Shown here: positions 14,485 to 22,274 of the stretch, piece after piece | Layout of the letters: the number at the start of each line of letters is the position of its first letter | Position numbering within the stretch: position 1 is the stretch's first letter | DNA from: a virus | Virus record (IMG/VR): IMGVR_UViG_3300014903_000016 | Coordinates: 1 to 24,948 of that record | Reading direction: 5' to 3' (one strand) | DNA length: 24,948 bases | The notes under the pieces: generated by a model | Databases searched by the model: none | What the model was told of the DNA's origin: nothing | The model's input: the letters and a program-made list of their open reading frames with translations, nothing else | Program-made: the position numbers and the translations under genes

Positions 14485-14718
14485 ATGGATTTGATAGGTA
14501 GTGAGAAAGCGGGAAAAATACTCGGATATACCAGCTCGAATATCAGGGTATTATGTTCTGACGAGGACACAAGGGAGAAACTAGGCGCGACTAAGATAGG
14601 CAAGCATTGGATATTGGACAAAGCCAAGGTGCTGCAATACGCTGCGGAAATGGAGCGAAAAAGGAAAGCGAAGAAGAAGAAGAAGAAGAAGAAGAAATGC
14701 GAGATGCTTTTGAATTAG
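14485..14718 (+). CDS. Small HTH (excisionase/MerR-like) protein with polylysine tail
   Basis: The 77-aa product begins MDLIGSEKAGKILGYTSSNI and continues to ATKIGKHWILDKAKVLQYA. This is the layout of helix-turn-helix excisionase/HTH_17 proteins: recruiting helices, a turn, and the closing G-x-x-W-x-h-x-x-x-x-h wing. It is the first gene after the early promoter and probably binds the control region. The C-terminus is highly basic: KRKAKKKKKKKKKCEMLLN, encoded by eight AAG codons and one AAA in a row (14671-14697), a slippage-prone repeat. No Shine-Dalgarno precedes the ATG. Whether it acts as an excisionase, a transcription regulator or a replication initiator cannot be told; no integrase is present in the window. 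Confidence 0.65.
   Translation: MDLIGSEKAGKILGYTSSNIRVLCSDEDTREKLGATKIGKHWILDKAKVLQYAAEMERKRKAKKKKKKKKKCEMLLN
14671..14697 (+). repeat. (AAG)8 trinucleotide microsatellite
   Basis: Eight tandem AAG triplets followed by AAA encode nine consecutive lysines near the end of the small HTH protein. Slippage by whole units would change the charge of the tail without a frameshift. Confidence 0.9.
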
Positions 14719-14725
14719 CCTAAAA

Positions 14726-14766
14726 ATCAGGTGAGGATTGTTTTTGAGCCTCAATCCTCGCCTGAT
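14726..14766. terminator. Strong 15-bp hairpin, terminator-like on the minus strand
   Basis: ATCAGGTGAGGATTG (14726-14740) pairs with CAATCCTCGCCTGAT (14752-14766) over 15 bp with one G-T wobble and an 11-nt loop. Read on the minus strand it is followed by TTTTT (14725-14721), so it would terminate leftward transcripts. Read on the plus strand there is no T-run. There it may act as a 3'-end stabiliser for the HTH gene or a control element in the leader of the primase gene, which starts 38 nt further on without a Shine-Dalgarno. Confidence 0.55.
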
Positions 14767-14803
14767 AACACAGATCACCGCAGTCAAGCGATAAAAATTT
14801 ATA

Positions 14804-16999
14804 ATGACATTATATAGTCAGGATAGCAACCCCGAAAGCGGGCAGGAACGCTTTAATTTCCTGCTCTCGAAGCTCAAAAACATCAGCGTCAACGGTCAAA
14901 GCGCCAAGGCGAGTTGTCCAGTGCATAGAGATCAAACCCCTTCTCTTGAAGTCACTCTTCAGTCCGACGAAAAAATCAGCGTCAAATGTCATGTCGGATG
15001 CGATTACAGGGACATTCTCGACTCTATTGATATCAAGCCCGCGTTTCTATATCCTCCCTCCCGCCAGCGAGCAAGCAAACAAGGCACTCAAGACCCCTCC
15101 AAAAAACGCATAGTCCATATATATCAGTATAGAAAACTAAATGGCCATCCGGCGTATCAAGCGGTAAGATTCGAGCCGAAGGATTTTCGGATGCGGCAGG
15201 ACGAAAAAGTCTGGTCGATGAAAGACGTGAGCATGGTCCCTTATAATCTGCCGGAGGTCAGCAAAGCGATCGGCAAAGAGCGGGTTATTTTATTCGTAGA
15301 GGGAGAGAAGGACGCGGACAACGGCATGCAGTTGGGATTTACCACCACTACTGTAGCCGGCGGAAATGGGAAGTGGCGGGATGAGTACGCGGAATATTTT
15401 CAGGACGCCGATCTGGTGTTTCTGCCTGATAACGATGCTCCGAGAATTTCCGGAGCTTTAAAAATCGCAAAAAAGCTCCGCAACATTGCCAGAAGGATAA
15501 GAATTCTGGCTCTGCCTGTAGGACTCAAGGGAGATATCTCGGACTGGATCAAAGCCGGCGGAGACAGGCGAAAACTGAGCGAGCTGATTTTTCTTGAGGG
15601 AGTTTTTCTGGATGAGGCTCTGAAAGTGCATCAGCTCAATCGAAGACACGCGGTGATCATGGTACAGGGCAAGCTGGCGGTGATGAACGAGGAGTTAAAC
15701 CCCACTTTCGGACGCAATGAAATTACGCTCTCGACTGATAAACATTTTGAAGGGAGGTACAGAAATAAACAGGCATTAAGAACCTTCTGGAAAAAAGACA
15801 CGGTAATGGAGCAAAAAGAAAAAAACAGATTAATAATGAATTTAGAAAAAGCGGGGAGAAAAATTCCTAAAGAATTGCGGTCGGCTTATAGCCAGAAAAC
15901 ACTCAAAATAGAAGCTGGTAAAATGTGGTCGGAATCGCCTCAGAGACGGCAATATAACGGTTTTTTCTTTGATCCGTCGGGGCCTCCGGAGCAAAATCAT
16001 CATTACAATTTGTGGCGGGGATTCAACGTGAAAGCCAAGAAGGGCGATTGTCATCTTTATTACAAGCATATTTCGGAAGTGATCGCCAAAGATTACGGCG
16101 AAATCTACGAGTATCTAATTGACTGGATGGCTGACGCGGTGCAGAACAGGAGTCAACGTCCGGGCGTAACATTAGTGTTACGCGGAGGACAGGGAACCGG
16201 GAAGGGAACTATGGTTAATATTTTTGGTAAACTTTTCGGACAACATTTTCTGCCGGTTTCGGATGCGAAACACATCGTTGGAGCGTTTAACTCGCACCAG
16301 AAAGACTGTTTGGTTATGTTTGCCGACGAAGCTTTCTACGCCGGAGACAAAAAACACGAGTCTATTCTGAAAAACATCATTACTGAAAAAACCAGAGCTA
16401 TAGAGTTCAAGGGCAAGGACGTTCAGATACTGCCAAACTACACGCGCCTAATCATGGCGTCCAATCAGCATTGGGTTGCGCCGCTGGCCATGGATGACAG
16501 GCGATTTTTCATCATAGACATCAGCAATCTGAGGGCCAAGGACAGGAAATATTTCCGCGATATCTACAATCAGATGGAGAACCAAGGAGGCTACGAGGCT
16601 CTGTTGTATGATCTCCTGCATAGAGACATCAGCAAGGTGGACATCCGCGATTATCCGAAAACACAGGCCATTCTGGACAACAAGCTGGAATCCTTAGACT
16701 CCATAGGGCAATGGGTATTCGAAAATCTGGTGACTGGCCGACTTTATAGCATGCACATAGAAAGCAGCATTTCCGGAATGTATGAAGAGTATAAGGAAAA
16801 CTGTTCTTTCAGACCGTCATCGTATAATTATTGGACAAGGGAGATGCGGAGATATTTTCCGCATCTACAGACCAGACAGGTCGCTCATGAAAGCCGACGT
16901 TATTATGACATGGACTCTATCGACCGATTGAGGACGGAGTTTGAAGCCAGGCTGGGAGCCAAGGTCAACTGGGACGATGAGGATTATCAGGGGTATTAA
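14804..16999 (+). CDS. Primase-helicase (CHC2-like zinc, TOPRIM, SF3/DUF5906)
   Basis: The 731-aa protein is a replicative primase-helicase. A zinc-binding module shows C38-P-x-H41 and C62-x-x-x-C66. The TOPRIM domain (about 155-250) shows VILFVEGEKDADNGM (catalytic Glu) and DLVFLPDNDAP, the acidic D-x-D. The C-terminal half is an SF3/DUF5906-type helicase: Walker A LRGGQGTGKGT (about 458-468), Walker B-like LVMFADEAFYAG (about 501-512), sensor MASNQHW and DDRRFFIID. Such proteins make primers and unwind phage DNA at the fork. It heads a coupled operon: its TAA abuts the next ATG. No Shine-Dalgarno is visible before its own ATG, only an A/T-rich leader below a strong hairpin. Confidence 0.85.
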   Translation: MTLYSQDSNPESGQERFNFLLSKLKNISVNGQSAKASCPVHRDQTPSLEVTLQSDEKISVKCHVGCDYRDILDSIDIKPAFLYPPSRQRASKQGTQDPSKKRIVHIYQYRKLNGHPAYQAVRFEPKDFRMRQDEKVWSMKDVSMVPYNLPEVSKAIGKERVILFVEGEKDADNGMQLGFTTTTVAGGNGKWRDEYAEYFQDADLVFLPDNDAPRISGALKIAKKLRNIARRIRILALPVGLKGDISDWIKAGGDRRKLSELIFLEGVFLDEALKVHQLNRRHAVIMVQGKLAVMNEELNPTFGRNEITLSTDKHFEGRYRNKQALRTFWKKDTVMEQKEKNRLIMNLEKAGRKIPKELRSAYSQKTLKIEAGKMWSESPQRRQYNGFFFDPSGPPEQNHHYNLWRGFNVKAKKGDCHLYYKHISEVIAKDYGEIYEYLIDWMADAVQNRSQRPGVTLVLRGGQGTGKGTMVNIFGKLFGQHFLPVSDAKHIVGAFNSHQKDCLVMFADEAFYAGDKKHESILKNIITEKTRAIEFKGKDVQILPNYTRLIMASNQHWVAPLAMDDRRFFIIDISNLRAKDRKYFRDIYNQMENQGGYEALLYDLLHRDISKVDIRDYPKTQAILDNKLESLDSIGQWVFENLVTGRLYSMHIESSISGMYEEYKENCSFRPSSYNYWTREMRRYFPHLQTRQVAHESRRYYDMDSIDRLRTEFEARLGAKVNWDDEDYQGY

Positions 17000-17671
17000 A
17001 TGATCATAAAACCGCAATCATTGGAACATGACGATCTAATAAATATAGAAGTCTCCGATGATGAAATAGAATGCCACACTGCCGCGTATAATGAGGCATT
17101 CTATCAGATAATAAAAAATTACGATTTCAAGTGGTCCGGATTGCTCAGAAAATGGATAAAAAAAGTTGTTCTAGAAAACATACAAAATAGGACTGCGGAA
17201 ATAGGCTATATTCTGCTGCTGGAAGGCTTTGTCGTTTCAATAAACGATCAGGAGATAGCTCGAAAAATACAGACGAATGACTTTCAATATGAGCCAACAA
17301 GGGTAATAGACGTCTGTTCATTTGCGGGTTATGAAAACTATCTGACGGTGTCATGGAAAAGAGAGGACTTGTATTCATGCGTTCGGCATAATCTTTATGG
17401 CAGCAAATATATTAAAAAACATAAAGCAATAGTGGTTCCTCTCTATTTTTATGAAGAGATATATGACGTTGCTGATGATTACGGATTCCTGATCACCGAG
17501 GCGGCTAGAGCCAAGATAGAAGAGGGTAGAAAAAACGTCATGACGCTCTTCAATCTCGAAGCTCCCGTAAAAAAAAACAAAACTGTCTTCCACGCCCCGA
17601 AAAAATTGGAACCCAAGCGAAGCGCTATTCATGATAACCTTAAAGACCAGCCCATATCAGCATCAATCTGA
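17000..17671 (+). CDS. HARP-like accessory protein of the SNF2 helicase (putative)
   Basis: The 223-aa product begins directly after the primase stop, with AGGGG as ribosome-binding site, and overlaps the SNF2 gene by 41 nt. The piece YDFKWSGLLRKWIKKV resembles the F-x-W/Y-x-x-x-x-x-x-W hallmark of HARP-type and related substrate-recognition modules next to SNF2 motors. A second part, IVVPLYFYEEIYDVADDYGF, then LITEAARAKI, resembles the closing helix pair of such modules. The C-terminal 40 residues are basic and probably disordered. In many phages this region is fused to the helicase; here it would be a separate subunit. The domain match is weak and by eye, and the function is inferred mainly from the overlap. 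Confidence 0.45.
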   Translation: MIIKPQSLEHDDLINIEVSDDEIECHTAAYNEAFYQIIKNYDFKWSGLLRKWIKKVVLENIQNRTAEIGYILLLEGFVVSINDQEIARKIQTNDFQYEPTRVIDVCSFAGYENYLTVSWKREDLYSCVRHNLYGSKYIKKHKAIVVPLYFYEEIYDVADDYGFLITEAARAKIEEGRKNVMTLFNLEAPVKKNKTVFHAPKKLEPKRSAIHDNLKDQPISASI

Positions 17672-19019
17672 CGCGGTAAAAAAACTGTTGCCAAGCAAAG
17701 TCGGAGCTTTATTCATGGAAATGGGGACCGGCAAAAGCAGAACCGCTATGGAATTGATCGCTCTGAGGCAAAAAAAAATATCAAACATAATCTGGTTTTG
17801 TCCTTTCTCTATAAAATGGGCCTTGGCCGAAGAACTTCAGAAACATATTGCCGACCAGCCCGATTTGATACATGTTTTCAGCGATAAGACGAAGTTGAGC
17901 GACATACCCATTGAAAAACTGCATATTGTGGGAATAGAGTCCGTCAGCAGTAGTCCCAACGTTGTCTTCTGTCTGCATAAAATTATCAGCGAAAACAGCT
18001 ATATTGTGGTTGACGAATCTTTTTACATCAAAAATCCGTCAGCCAAGCGCACTATCTGGATCAGCGAGCTGACCAAAAATTGTCGCTATAAGTTGATTTT
18101 AACGGGAACTCCCATAGCTCATAGCGTTATTGATCTTTATGCTCAGATAAAGTTTTTGTCCCGAAAAATATTCGGATACAGCTCCTATTACGCATTTTCG
18201 AAAAATCATGTCGAGATAATAGAAGAGGACTGGGGATACTCGAAAGAAGCCCGCAACACTGAATATTTAGCGGCCAGACTTGAACCGTATGTCTATCAGA
18301 TTACCAAGGAAGAATGTCTCGATCTGCCGGACAAGGTCTATCAGCCGCATTATTTCGATATGAGCTTCGAGCAAAGAGAAGGTTATAATCTCGCTAAAGA
18401 CGAGCTTCTGTTCAATCTGGATGTGGATGACTTCGATTATAAAAGCATATTGCAGCTCTTTACCGTGCTACAGCAGATAGTCTGCGGCTTCCGGTATCAT
18501 AAAGAGAAGGTGGAAACTTTCGAGAATAACCGTCTCAAGGTTCTTATTGACGTGCTCAATTACATTCCGGAAGATAAGAAAATCATCATTTTCTGCAAAT
18601 ACCGCTATGACATTCAAGCAATATCCGAAGCGTTAAGCGAAGAAAAAATATCGCTCTATCATGGCGGCCTGAAAGAAAAACCCAGAAAACGGGAGTTGAA
18701 AACTTTCAGAAGCGAAAGTCGAATTTTCCTGAGCACTATCGGGACTGGCGGTCATGGCCTGACTCTAAACGAAGCTCCATATACTATTTTTTATAACAAC
18801 ACTTTCAAATACACGGACCGCGTTCAGGCGGAAGATCGCAATCATCGTATCGGACAGGAGGTCTCTCCGAATTATATAGACATAATCTGCAATGACAGTA
18901 TCGATAAAAAAATAGAGAGATCGTTTGAGCTGAAAAGCGATGTAGTCAATTTGTTCAAAAAACAGGTTAAGCAAGCCGACGATATTGAAAAACGCGAATC
19001 CATGCTGGAGACTCTATGA
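17631..19019 (+). CDS. SNF2-type superfamily 2 helicase/translocase
   Basis: The 462-aa protein has the full set of SF2/SNF2 motifs: Q-motif-like SPYQHQSDAV, Walker A MEMGTGKSRTA (GTGKS at 32-36), motif II VVDESFYIKN (D128, E129), motif III LILTGTP. In the second RecA-like lobe are IIFCKYRYD, HGGLKEKPRKRE, motif V FLSTIGTGGHGLTLNEA and motif VI DRVQAEDRNHRIGQ. It is a compact SNF2 motor that would translocate on DNA or displace proteins, at phage replication forks or on modified/recombining DNA. Motif II is DESF rather than DEAH. The start overlaps the HARP-like gene and the stop overlaps the DUF3440 start by 4 nt. Confidence 0.85.
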   Translation: MITLKTSPYQHQSDAVKKLLPSKVGALFMEMGTGKSRTAMELIALRQKKISNIIWFCPFSIKWALAEELQKHIADQPDLIHVFSDKTKLSDIPIEKLHIVGIESVSSSPNVVFCLHKIISENSYIVVDESFYIKNPSAKRTIWISELTKNCRYKLILTGTPIAHSVIDLYAQIKFLSRKIFGYSSYYAFSKNHVEIIEEDWGYSKEARNTEYLAARLEPYVYQITKEECLDLPDKVYQPHYFDMSFEQREGYNLAKDELLFNLDVDDFDYKSILQLFTVLQQIVCGFRYHKEKVETFENNRLKVLIDVLNYIPEDKKIIIFCKYRYDIQAISEALSEEKISLYHGGLKEKPRKRELKTFRSESRIFLSTIGTGGHGLTLNEAPYTIFYNNTFKYTDRVQAEDRNHRIGQEVSPNYIDIICNDSIDKKIERSFELKSDVVNLFKKQVKQADDIEKRESMLETL

Positions 19020-20305
19020 GTAAAAAATATTTGGATATGAACGTCTACGAGGCCGCACTGCAAAGATTGAATTATATCTATGATGAATTTTCGGAGGATG
19101 AAATCTGGCTGGCTCTCAGCGGCGGCAAGGATAGTTCACTCTGCTTTTACCTGATGAAGGAAGTCGCGCTGGCTAAAGGAATCAAGACGATCAATATTAT
19201 GATTATCGATTTGGAAGGACATTACAAACTCCATAGCGATTTCCTTGAAGAGCTGATAGCCGACGATGAAATTCAGGTGAACGGCTACTGGATATGTCTG
19301 CCGTTTAATTTGTCTAACGCATCCTCCTTTCATATGCCGAAATGGCTATGCTGGGAAGCCGAGAAGAAGGATAAGTGGGTTAGGCCAATGCCTGACAACA
19401 GACTGGTCGTAAACGAGCTAAACAACCCGTTTGGAGAGTATTTTCGGAAGGGAATGGAGTTCGAGGAGTTTATTATTCAGTTTCCCCGGTATTTAGTGGA
19501 GCAAAAAGGGCTTGGCAAAGTGGCGCAGGTGATAGGAATCAGAACGCAGGAGAGCTATAATCGTTATCTAAAAATGAAAGTTCGGGCCCACAGAGAGTTT
19601 TATAATGGCATTCAATGGATATTGAAGCAGAAAATCACCGGATACGACACCTATAGCGTCCATCCGATCTACGATTGGGACATCAAGGATGTCTGGAAAT
19701 ATTCTTCAACCGTTCCCTATAACAAAGTTTATGATAAAATGTACCTGGCCGGGTATCCGTTGAACTCTATGAGAATATGTCAGCCTTACGGAGAAGAGCA
19801 AAGGGACAACATTGATCTGTTCTGCAAGATAGAGCCTGAGACCTGGGCCAGAATAGTCGAGAGAGTAGGCGGAGTAAATTTCGCCAAGCTCTATAAGGGG
19901 AAAAACATCATTAAGGGAAGGATTAAAAAACCGGAAAATACGACATGGGAGAACTGGTCGCGGCTCATATTGACGACTATGCCTCCGTTTTTGAGAGATC
20001 ACTATCTGAGAAGAATCAACGTGTTTTTGAGGTGGTGGCGAAAAAGGATTCATGACGATATTCCGCATGTTTACGCGAAAGAATATCATGAGAATGAAGC
20101 GTTTGATGAAGAAGGTCTCTATGTCGTGAAAATTCACGATGAGCATCCGATGGATACCGCCGCTAAGAAACGAAAGCCCTCCTGGAGGAGAATAGCGAAA
20201 GTTCTGCTTAAGGGAGATTATTTATGCAAAAACTTAAAATTCGCGGCTAATCAGCAGGAGTATGAAAAACTTGAAGCTTTAAAGGAGAGATATGCTAATT
20301 TGTGA
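19016..20305 (+). CDS. DUF3440 PAPS-reductase-like ATPase (IbrA-like)
   Basis: The 429-aa product has the PP-loop SGGKDSS (35-41) after an EIWLALSGG strand, as in PAPS reductases and N-type ATP pyrophosphatases, and the DUF3440 features IGIRTQESYNRY, HPIYDWDIKDVW, YPLNSMRICQPYGEEQRDN and the C-terminal WRRIAKVLLKGDYLCKNLKF. The family (IbrA type) is found with ParB-like IbrB proteins on phages and mobile elements. Its substrate is not settled. PP-loop enzymes adenylate a substrate, and in DNA phosphorothioation relatives activate sulfur transfer. A good ribosome-binding site (CTGGAGACTCT) and the 4-nt overlap with the SNF2 gene imply joint expression. The family assignment is firm; the reaction is unknown. 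Confidence 0.8.
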   Translation: MSKKYLDMNVYEAALQRLNYIYDEFSEDEIWLALSGGKDSSLCFYLMKEVALAKGIKTINIMIIDLEGHYKLHSDFLEELIADDEIQVNGYWICLPFNLSNASSFHMPKWLCWEAEKKDKWVRPMPDNRLVVNELNNPFGEYFRKGMEFEEFIIQFPRYLVEQKGLGKVAQVIGIRTQESYNRYLKMKVRAHREFYNGIQWILKQKITGYDTYSVHPIYDWDIKDVWKYSSTVPYNKVYDKMYLAGYPLNSMRICQPYGEEQRDNIDLFCKIEPETWARIVERVGGVNFAKLYKGKNIIKGRIKKPENTTWENWSRLILTTMPPFLRDHYLRRINVFLRWWRKRIHDDIPHVYAKEYHENEAFDEEGLYVVKIHDEHPMDTAAKKRKPSWRRIAKVLLKGDYLCKNLKFAANQQEYEKLEALKERYANL

Positions 20306-20852
20306 TACTGTCAAACAGGTGTTTGATAAAATGAAGCATGGTTATGATTTGTCTGAAGAGGAAAAGCGGTTGGCGTTTCCATGTCTATTCGCCGAACTGG
20401 TCCTGCTTGAGAAGGTCCAGTTAAATGACTACAATCCAAACGCGGTGGCTCCCCCGGAGATGCGTCTGTTGAAAAAGTCTATTGAGGAAGACGGCTACAC
20501 GCAGCCTATAGTCACTATCTATGACACTGAAAACGACAAATATATAGTTGTGGATGGAGCGCACAGGTATAAGAACGCGGTAAAATTCAAATTGAGTCAT
20601 GTGCCAGTCACAGTGATCAATAAGGAAATTAAGGATCGTATGGCGTCCACTATCCGCCATAATAGAGCCAGGGGAGAGCATAAAGTCACCCAAATGAGCA
20701 ATATCGTTGCGGAGCTGGTTTTGTTGGGGTGGGACAATCTAAAAATCAGCCGGCATCTAGGGATGGAGGCTGACGAAGTTTTGAGGTTGAAGCAGAATAC
20801 CGGCCTGCCGGAAATATTCAAAAATCATGAATATTCCAGGGCTTGGGAATAG
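20292..20852 (+). CDS. ParB-like nuclease-fold protein (IbrB-like)
   Basis: The 186-aa protein has a ParB/Srx fold core: KKSIEEDGYTQPIVTIYD, then YIVVDGAHRYKNAV with the conserved D-G-x-H-R (88-92), and VPVTVINKE. After the core comes RHNRARGEHKVTQMSNIV and a helix-turn-helix-like segment LGWDNLKISRHLGMEADEV. This IbrB-type arrangement occurs beside DUF3440 proteins. ParB folds bind or cut DNA, or bind CTP or ATP; which applies here is unknown. The start, preceded by AAAGGAGAG, overlaps the DUF3440 gene by 14 nt, so the two are coupled. It is the last gene of the plus-strand operon. Confidence 0.8.
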   Translation: MLICDTVKQVFDKMKHGYDLSEEEKRLAFPCLFAELVLLEKVQLNDYNPNAVAPPEMRLLKKSIEEDGYTQPIVTIYDTENDKYIVVDGAHRYKNAVKFKLSHVPVTVINKEIKDRMASTIRHNRARGEHKVTQMSNIVAELVLLGWDNLKISRHLGMEADEVLRLKQNTGLPEIFKNHEYSRAWE

Positions 20853-20877
20853 AAGGTTTCGCCGCCGCGAAACCTTC
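20852..20877. terminator. Perfect 10-bp hairpin at the operon end
   Basis: GAAGGTTTCG and CGAAACCTTC form a perfect 10-bp stem with a 6-nt GC loop. It begins on the last base of the ParB-like stop codon, between convergent genes. A T-run is absent on both sides, so it is either an inefficient bidirectional terminator or a stabiliser of mRNA 3' ends. Confidence 0.5.
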
Positions 20878-20882
20878 AGTCA

Positions 20883-21299
20883 TTATGCGGGAGTATACGT
20901 CATTAATGTGTAGCGACCTCTTTCTCCCGTTTTTACAAAGCCGCGCTTTGATAAAACGCCTACTGAGTCAGGAGAAGCCACAACTTTCATCACTTTCTTT
21001 TGCCGCTTCAGATACTTCATACGCGCCGACATCAATTTATTATACAGTTTTAGATGTCTGTGTTCAGGCAGAACATACGCATGCTTCAGAGTAATAATTT
21101 TTTTGATTTCAGCCGCGCAAAATCCCATCACTTCATCATCTGAATTTTTAGCTATCCACCAAGTGTAACTATCATCGCTGGACATGCAGTCCCCCAGCTC
21201 CGCTCTGATTTTTTTAGACGCGAAAAACTCTCCCATATAGGAAAAAAACAAACGTTTATCATCCGCGTGAGACATTTTGACTATTTCTATGTTTTTCAT
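20883..21299 (-). CDS. GNAT-family N-acetyltransferase
   Basis: The start is placed at the ATG at 21299, which has GGAG six bases upstream; an in-frame ATG at 21311 has none. The 138-aa product shows the GNAT order: strand pair YTWWIAKNSDDEVMGFCAAE, strand LKHAYVLPEHRH, and the acetyl-CoA-binding turn and helix LKLYNKLMSARMKYLKRQKK (R/Q-x-x-x-x-L-x pattern). It then has VMKVVASPDSVGVLSKRGFV, where the L-x-x-x-G-F is typical of the fold end. It would transfer an acetyl group to an unknown small molecule or protein. It is the last gene of the leftward regulatory operon and faces the ParB-like gene. Confidence 0.7.
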   Translation of the reverse strand: MKNIEIVKMSHADDKRLFFSYMGEFFASKKIRAELGDCMSSDDSYTWWIAKNSDDEVMGFCAAEIKKIITLKHAYVLPEHRHLKLYNKLMSARMKYLKRQKKVMKVVASPDSVGVLSKRGFVKTGERGRYTLMTYTPA

Positions 21300-21305
21300 T
21301 GCTAT

Positions 21306-21309
21306 CTCC
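21306..21309 (-). promoter_or_regulatory. Shine-Dalgarno fixing the GNAT start
   Basis: GGAG on the minus strand is six bases from the ATG at 21299 and lies inside the possible longer reading from 21311. This makes the shorter start more likely. Confidence 0.6.
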
Positions 21310-21314
21310 ATTTA

Positions 21315-22019
21315 TTAATTTCTAGGAATCAAACCTATCCAGAATCTACCGCAAGACCCCGTGTCGCTATTCACAAGCGTTTCCAATTGAGCGCAGAACG
21401 GACCGGCGAATGGTTTGCTGTGAGCATCTTGCCATGCGCAAGTGACGCAATGATTTTCGGCGTTTTCGTCCTCTATGTAATCGCTGTTTCGCATATTCTT
21501 CAGATACCCCAACCATTCATTTATCTGACTCTCCAAGCTGTGTATTGTACCGCGAATACGGTCTGGATTTCGCGCTATTCCGCATTCCTCGCATGGCTCC
21601 GGATATATTGAGTCAGGGCGTTCGCGATCTAGCCCAGCCTGAAATTTCTCGCAAAAATCTTCAGCCATTTTATCAGCCAGTCCCAGGTAATAATCATCGT
21701 CATGCCGCAGGTATTTGCACAGTTCCCCTTTAGGTCTCCATTGTTCCTTCATTTTTTTTAGTTTCTTTTTCGCGGCCTTTTCTTCGCGCTTCGATTCATA
21801 TTCGTCGTTACTCATATCCTTCGTCCATTCGTCGCATTGTTCAAGCCATCTGAAATGATCCTCCACGCTCACCGCGTCGCCGCATCCAGTAGAGGTCAGC
21901 AATTCTCCGTTCTGATCAACAGGTTTGAAATTCAGTTCCTCGCTTTTTTCCAGAAGTTCTTTTTGATCAGCTAAGTCCTTTTTCAAACCAGCAATTTTTT
22001 CCGTCATTTTTTCAATCAT
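21315..22019 (-). CDS. Hypothetical Cys-rich protein with N-terminal coiled coil
   Basis: The 234-aa product begins with a coiled coil (MTEKIAGLKKDLADQKELL, residues 5-28). A second charged helix follows (KREEKAAKKKLKKMKEQW), then two cysteine groups: CEECG near residue 141, and near the C-terminus CVTCAW, C and SCGRFW in the spacing C-x2-C-x12-C-x12-C. The last group ends with G-R-F-W, like small four-cysteine metal-binding modules of bacteria and phages (C-x2-C ... C ... C-x-x-W). Metal binding is likely but the partner is unknown. The ATG at 22019 has a strong ribosome-binding site (TTAGGAGAAAACG). I recognise no family. Confidence 0.65.
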   Translation of the reverse strand: MIEKMTEKIAGLKKDLADQKELLEKSEELNFKPVDQNGELLTSTGCGDAVSVEDHFRWLEQCDEWTKDMSNDEYESKREEKAAKKKLKKMKEQWRPKGELCKYLRHDDDYYLGLADKMAEDFCEKFQAGLDRERPDSIYPEPCEECGIARNPDRIRGTIHSLESQINEWLGYLKNMRNSDYIEDENAENHCVTCAWQDAHSKPFAGPFCAQLETLVNSDTGSCGRFWIGLIPRN

Positions 22020-22028
22020 CGTTTTCTC

Positions 22029-22274
22029 CTAATCGGTTATATTTACGTTTTTATAAAGAAGCGAGTGGTATTTTTCAATCACTCTCTTAACGCCATCCTC
22101 ACCAAGTTCATCGAAGCATAAGCTAATCAGAATATAGGCTATATGATAACTGCGGCGACCTTCGCCTCGATTCCATTTCATGACCGCGTCCCTGGTCGCT
22201 CCAAGGAAATCGGCTAGTTTCCGGTAACTTTTCAGTCCCAGATGTTCTTGGATATTATCCAGATACTTCTTCAT
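22029..22274 (-). CDS. Cro/CI-like helix-turn-helix regulator
   Basis: The 81-aa protein contains SYRKLADFLGATRDAVMKW, followed by NRGEGRRSYHIAYIL, the standard XRE-type helix-turn-helix: first helix, A-x-x-L/F-G turn, recognition helix with W. There is no additional domain. It is small, like Cro or short CI-type repressors. It overlaps the preceding 91-aa gene by 20 nt and so is transcribed from the promoter with twin 18-bp repeats upstream (22572-22626). It is the natural candidate to bind these repeats, giving autoregulation, but this link is inferred. Confidence 0.75.
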   Translation of the reverse strand: MKKYLDNIQEHLGLKSYRKLADFLGATRDAVMKWNRGEGRRSYHIAYILISLCFDELGEDGVKRVIEKYHSLLYKNVNITD

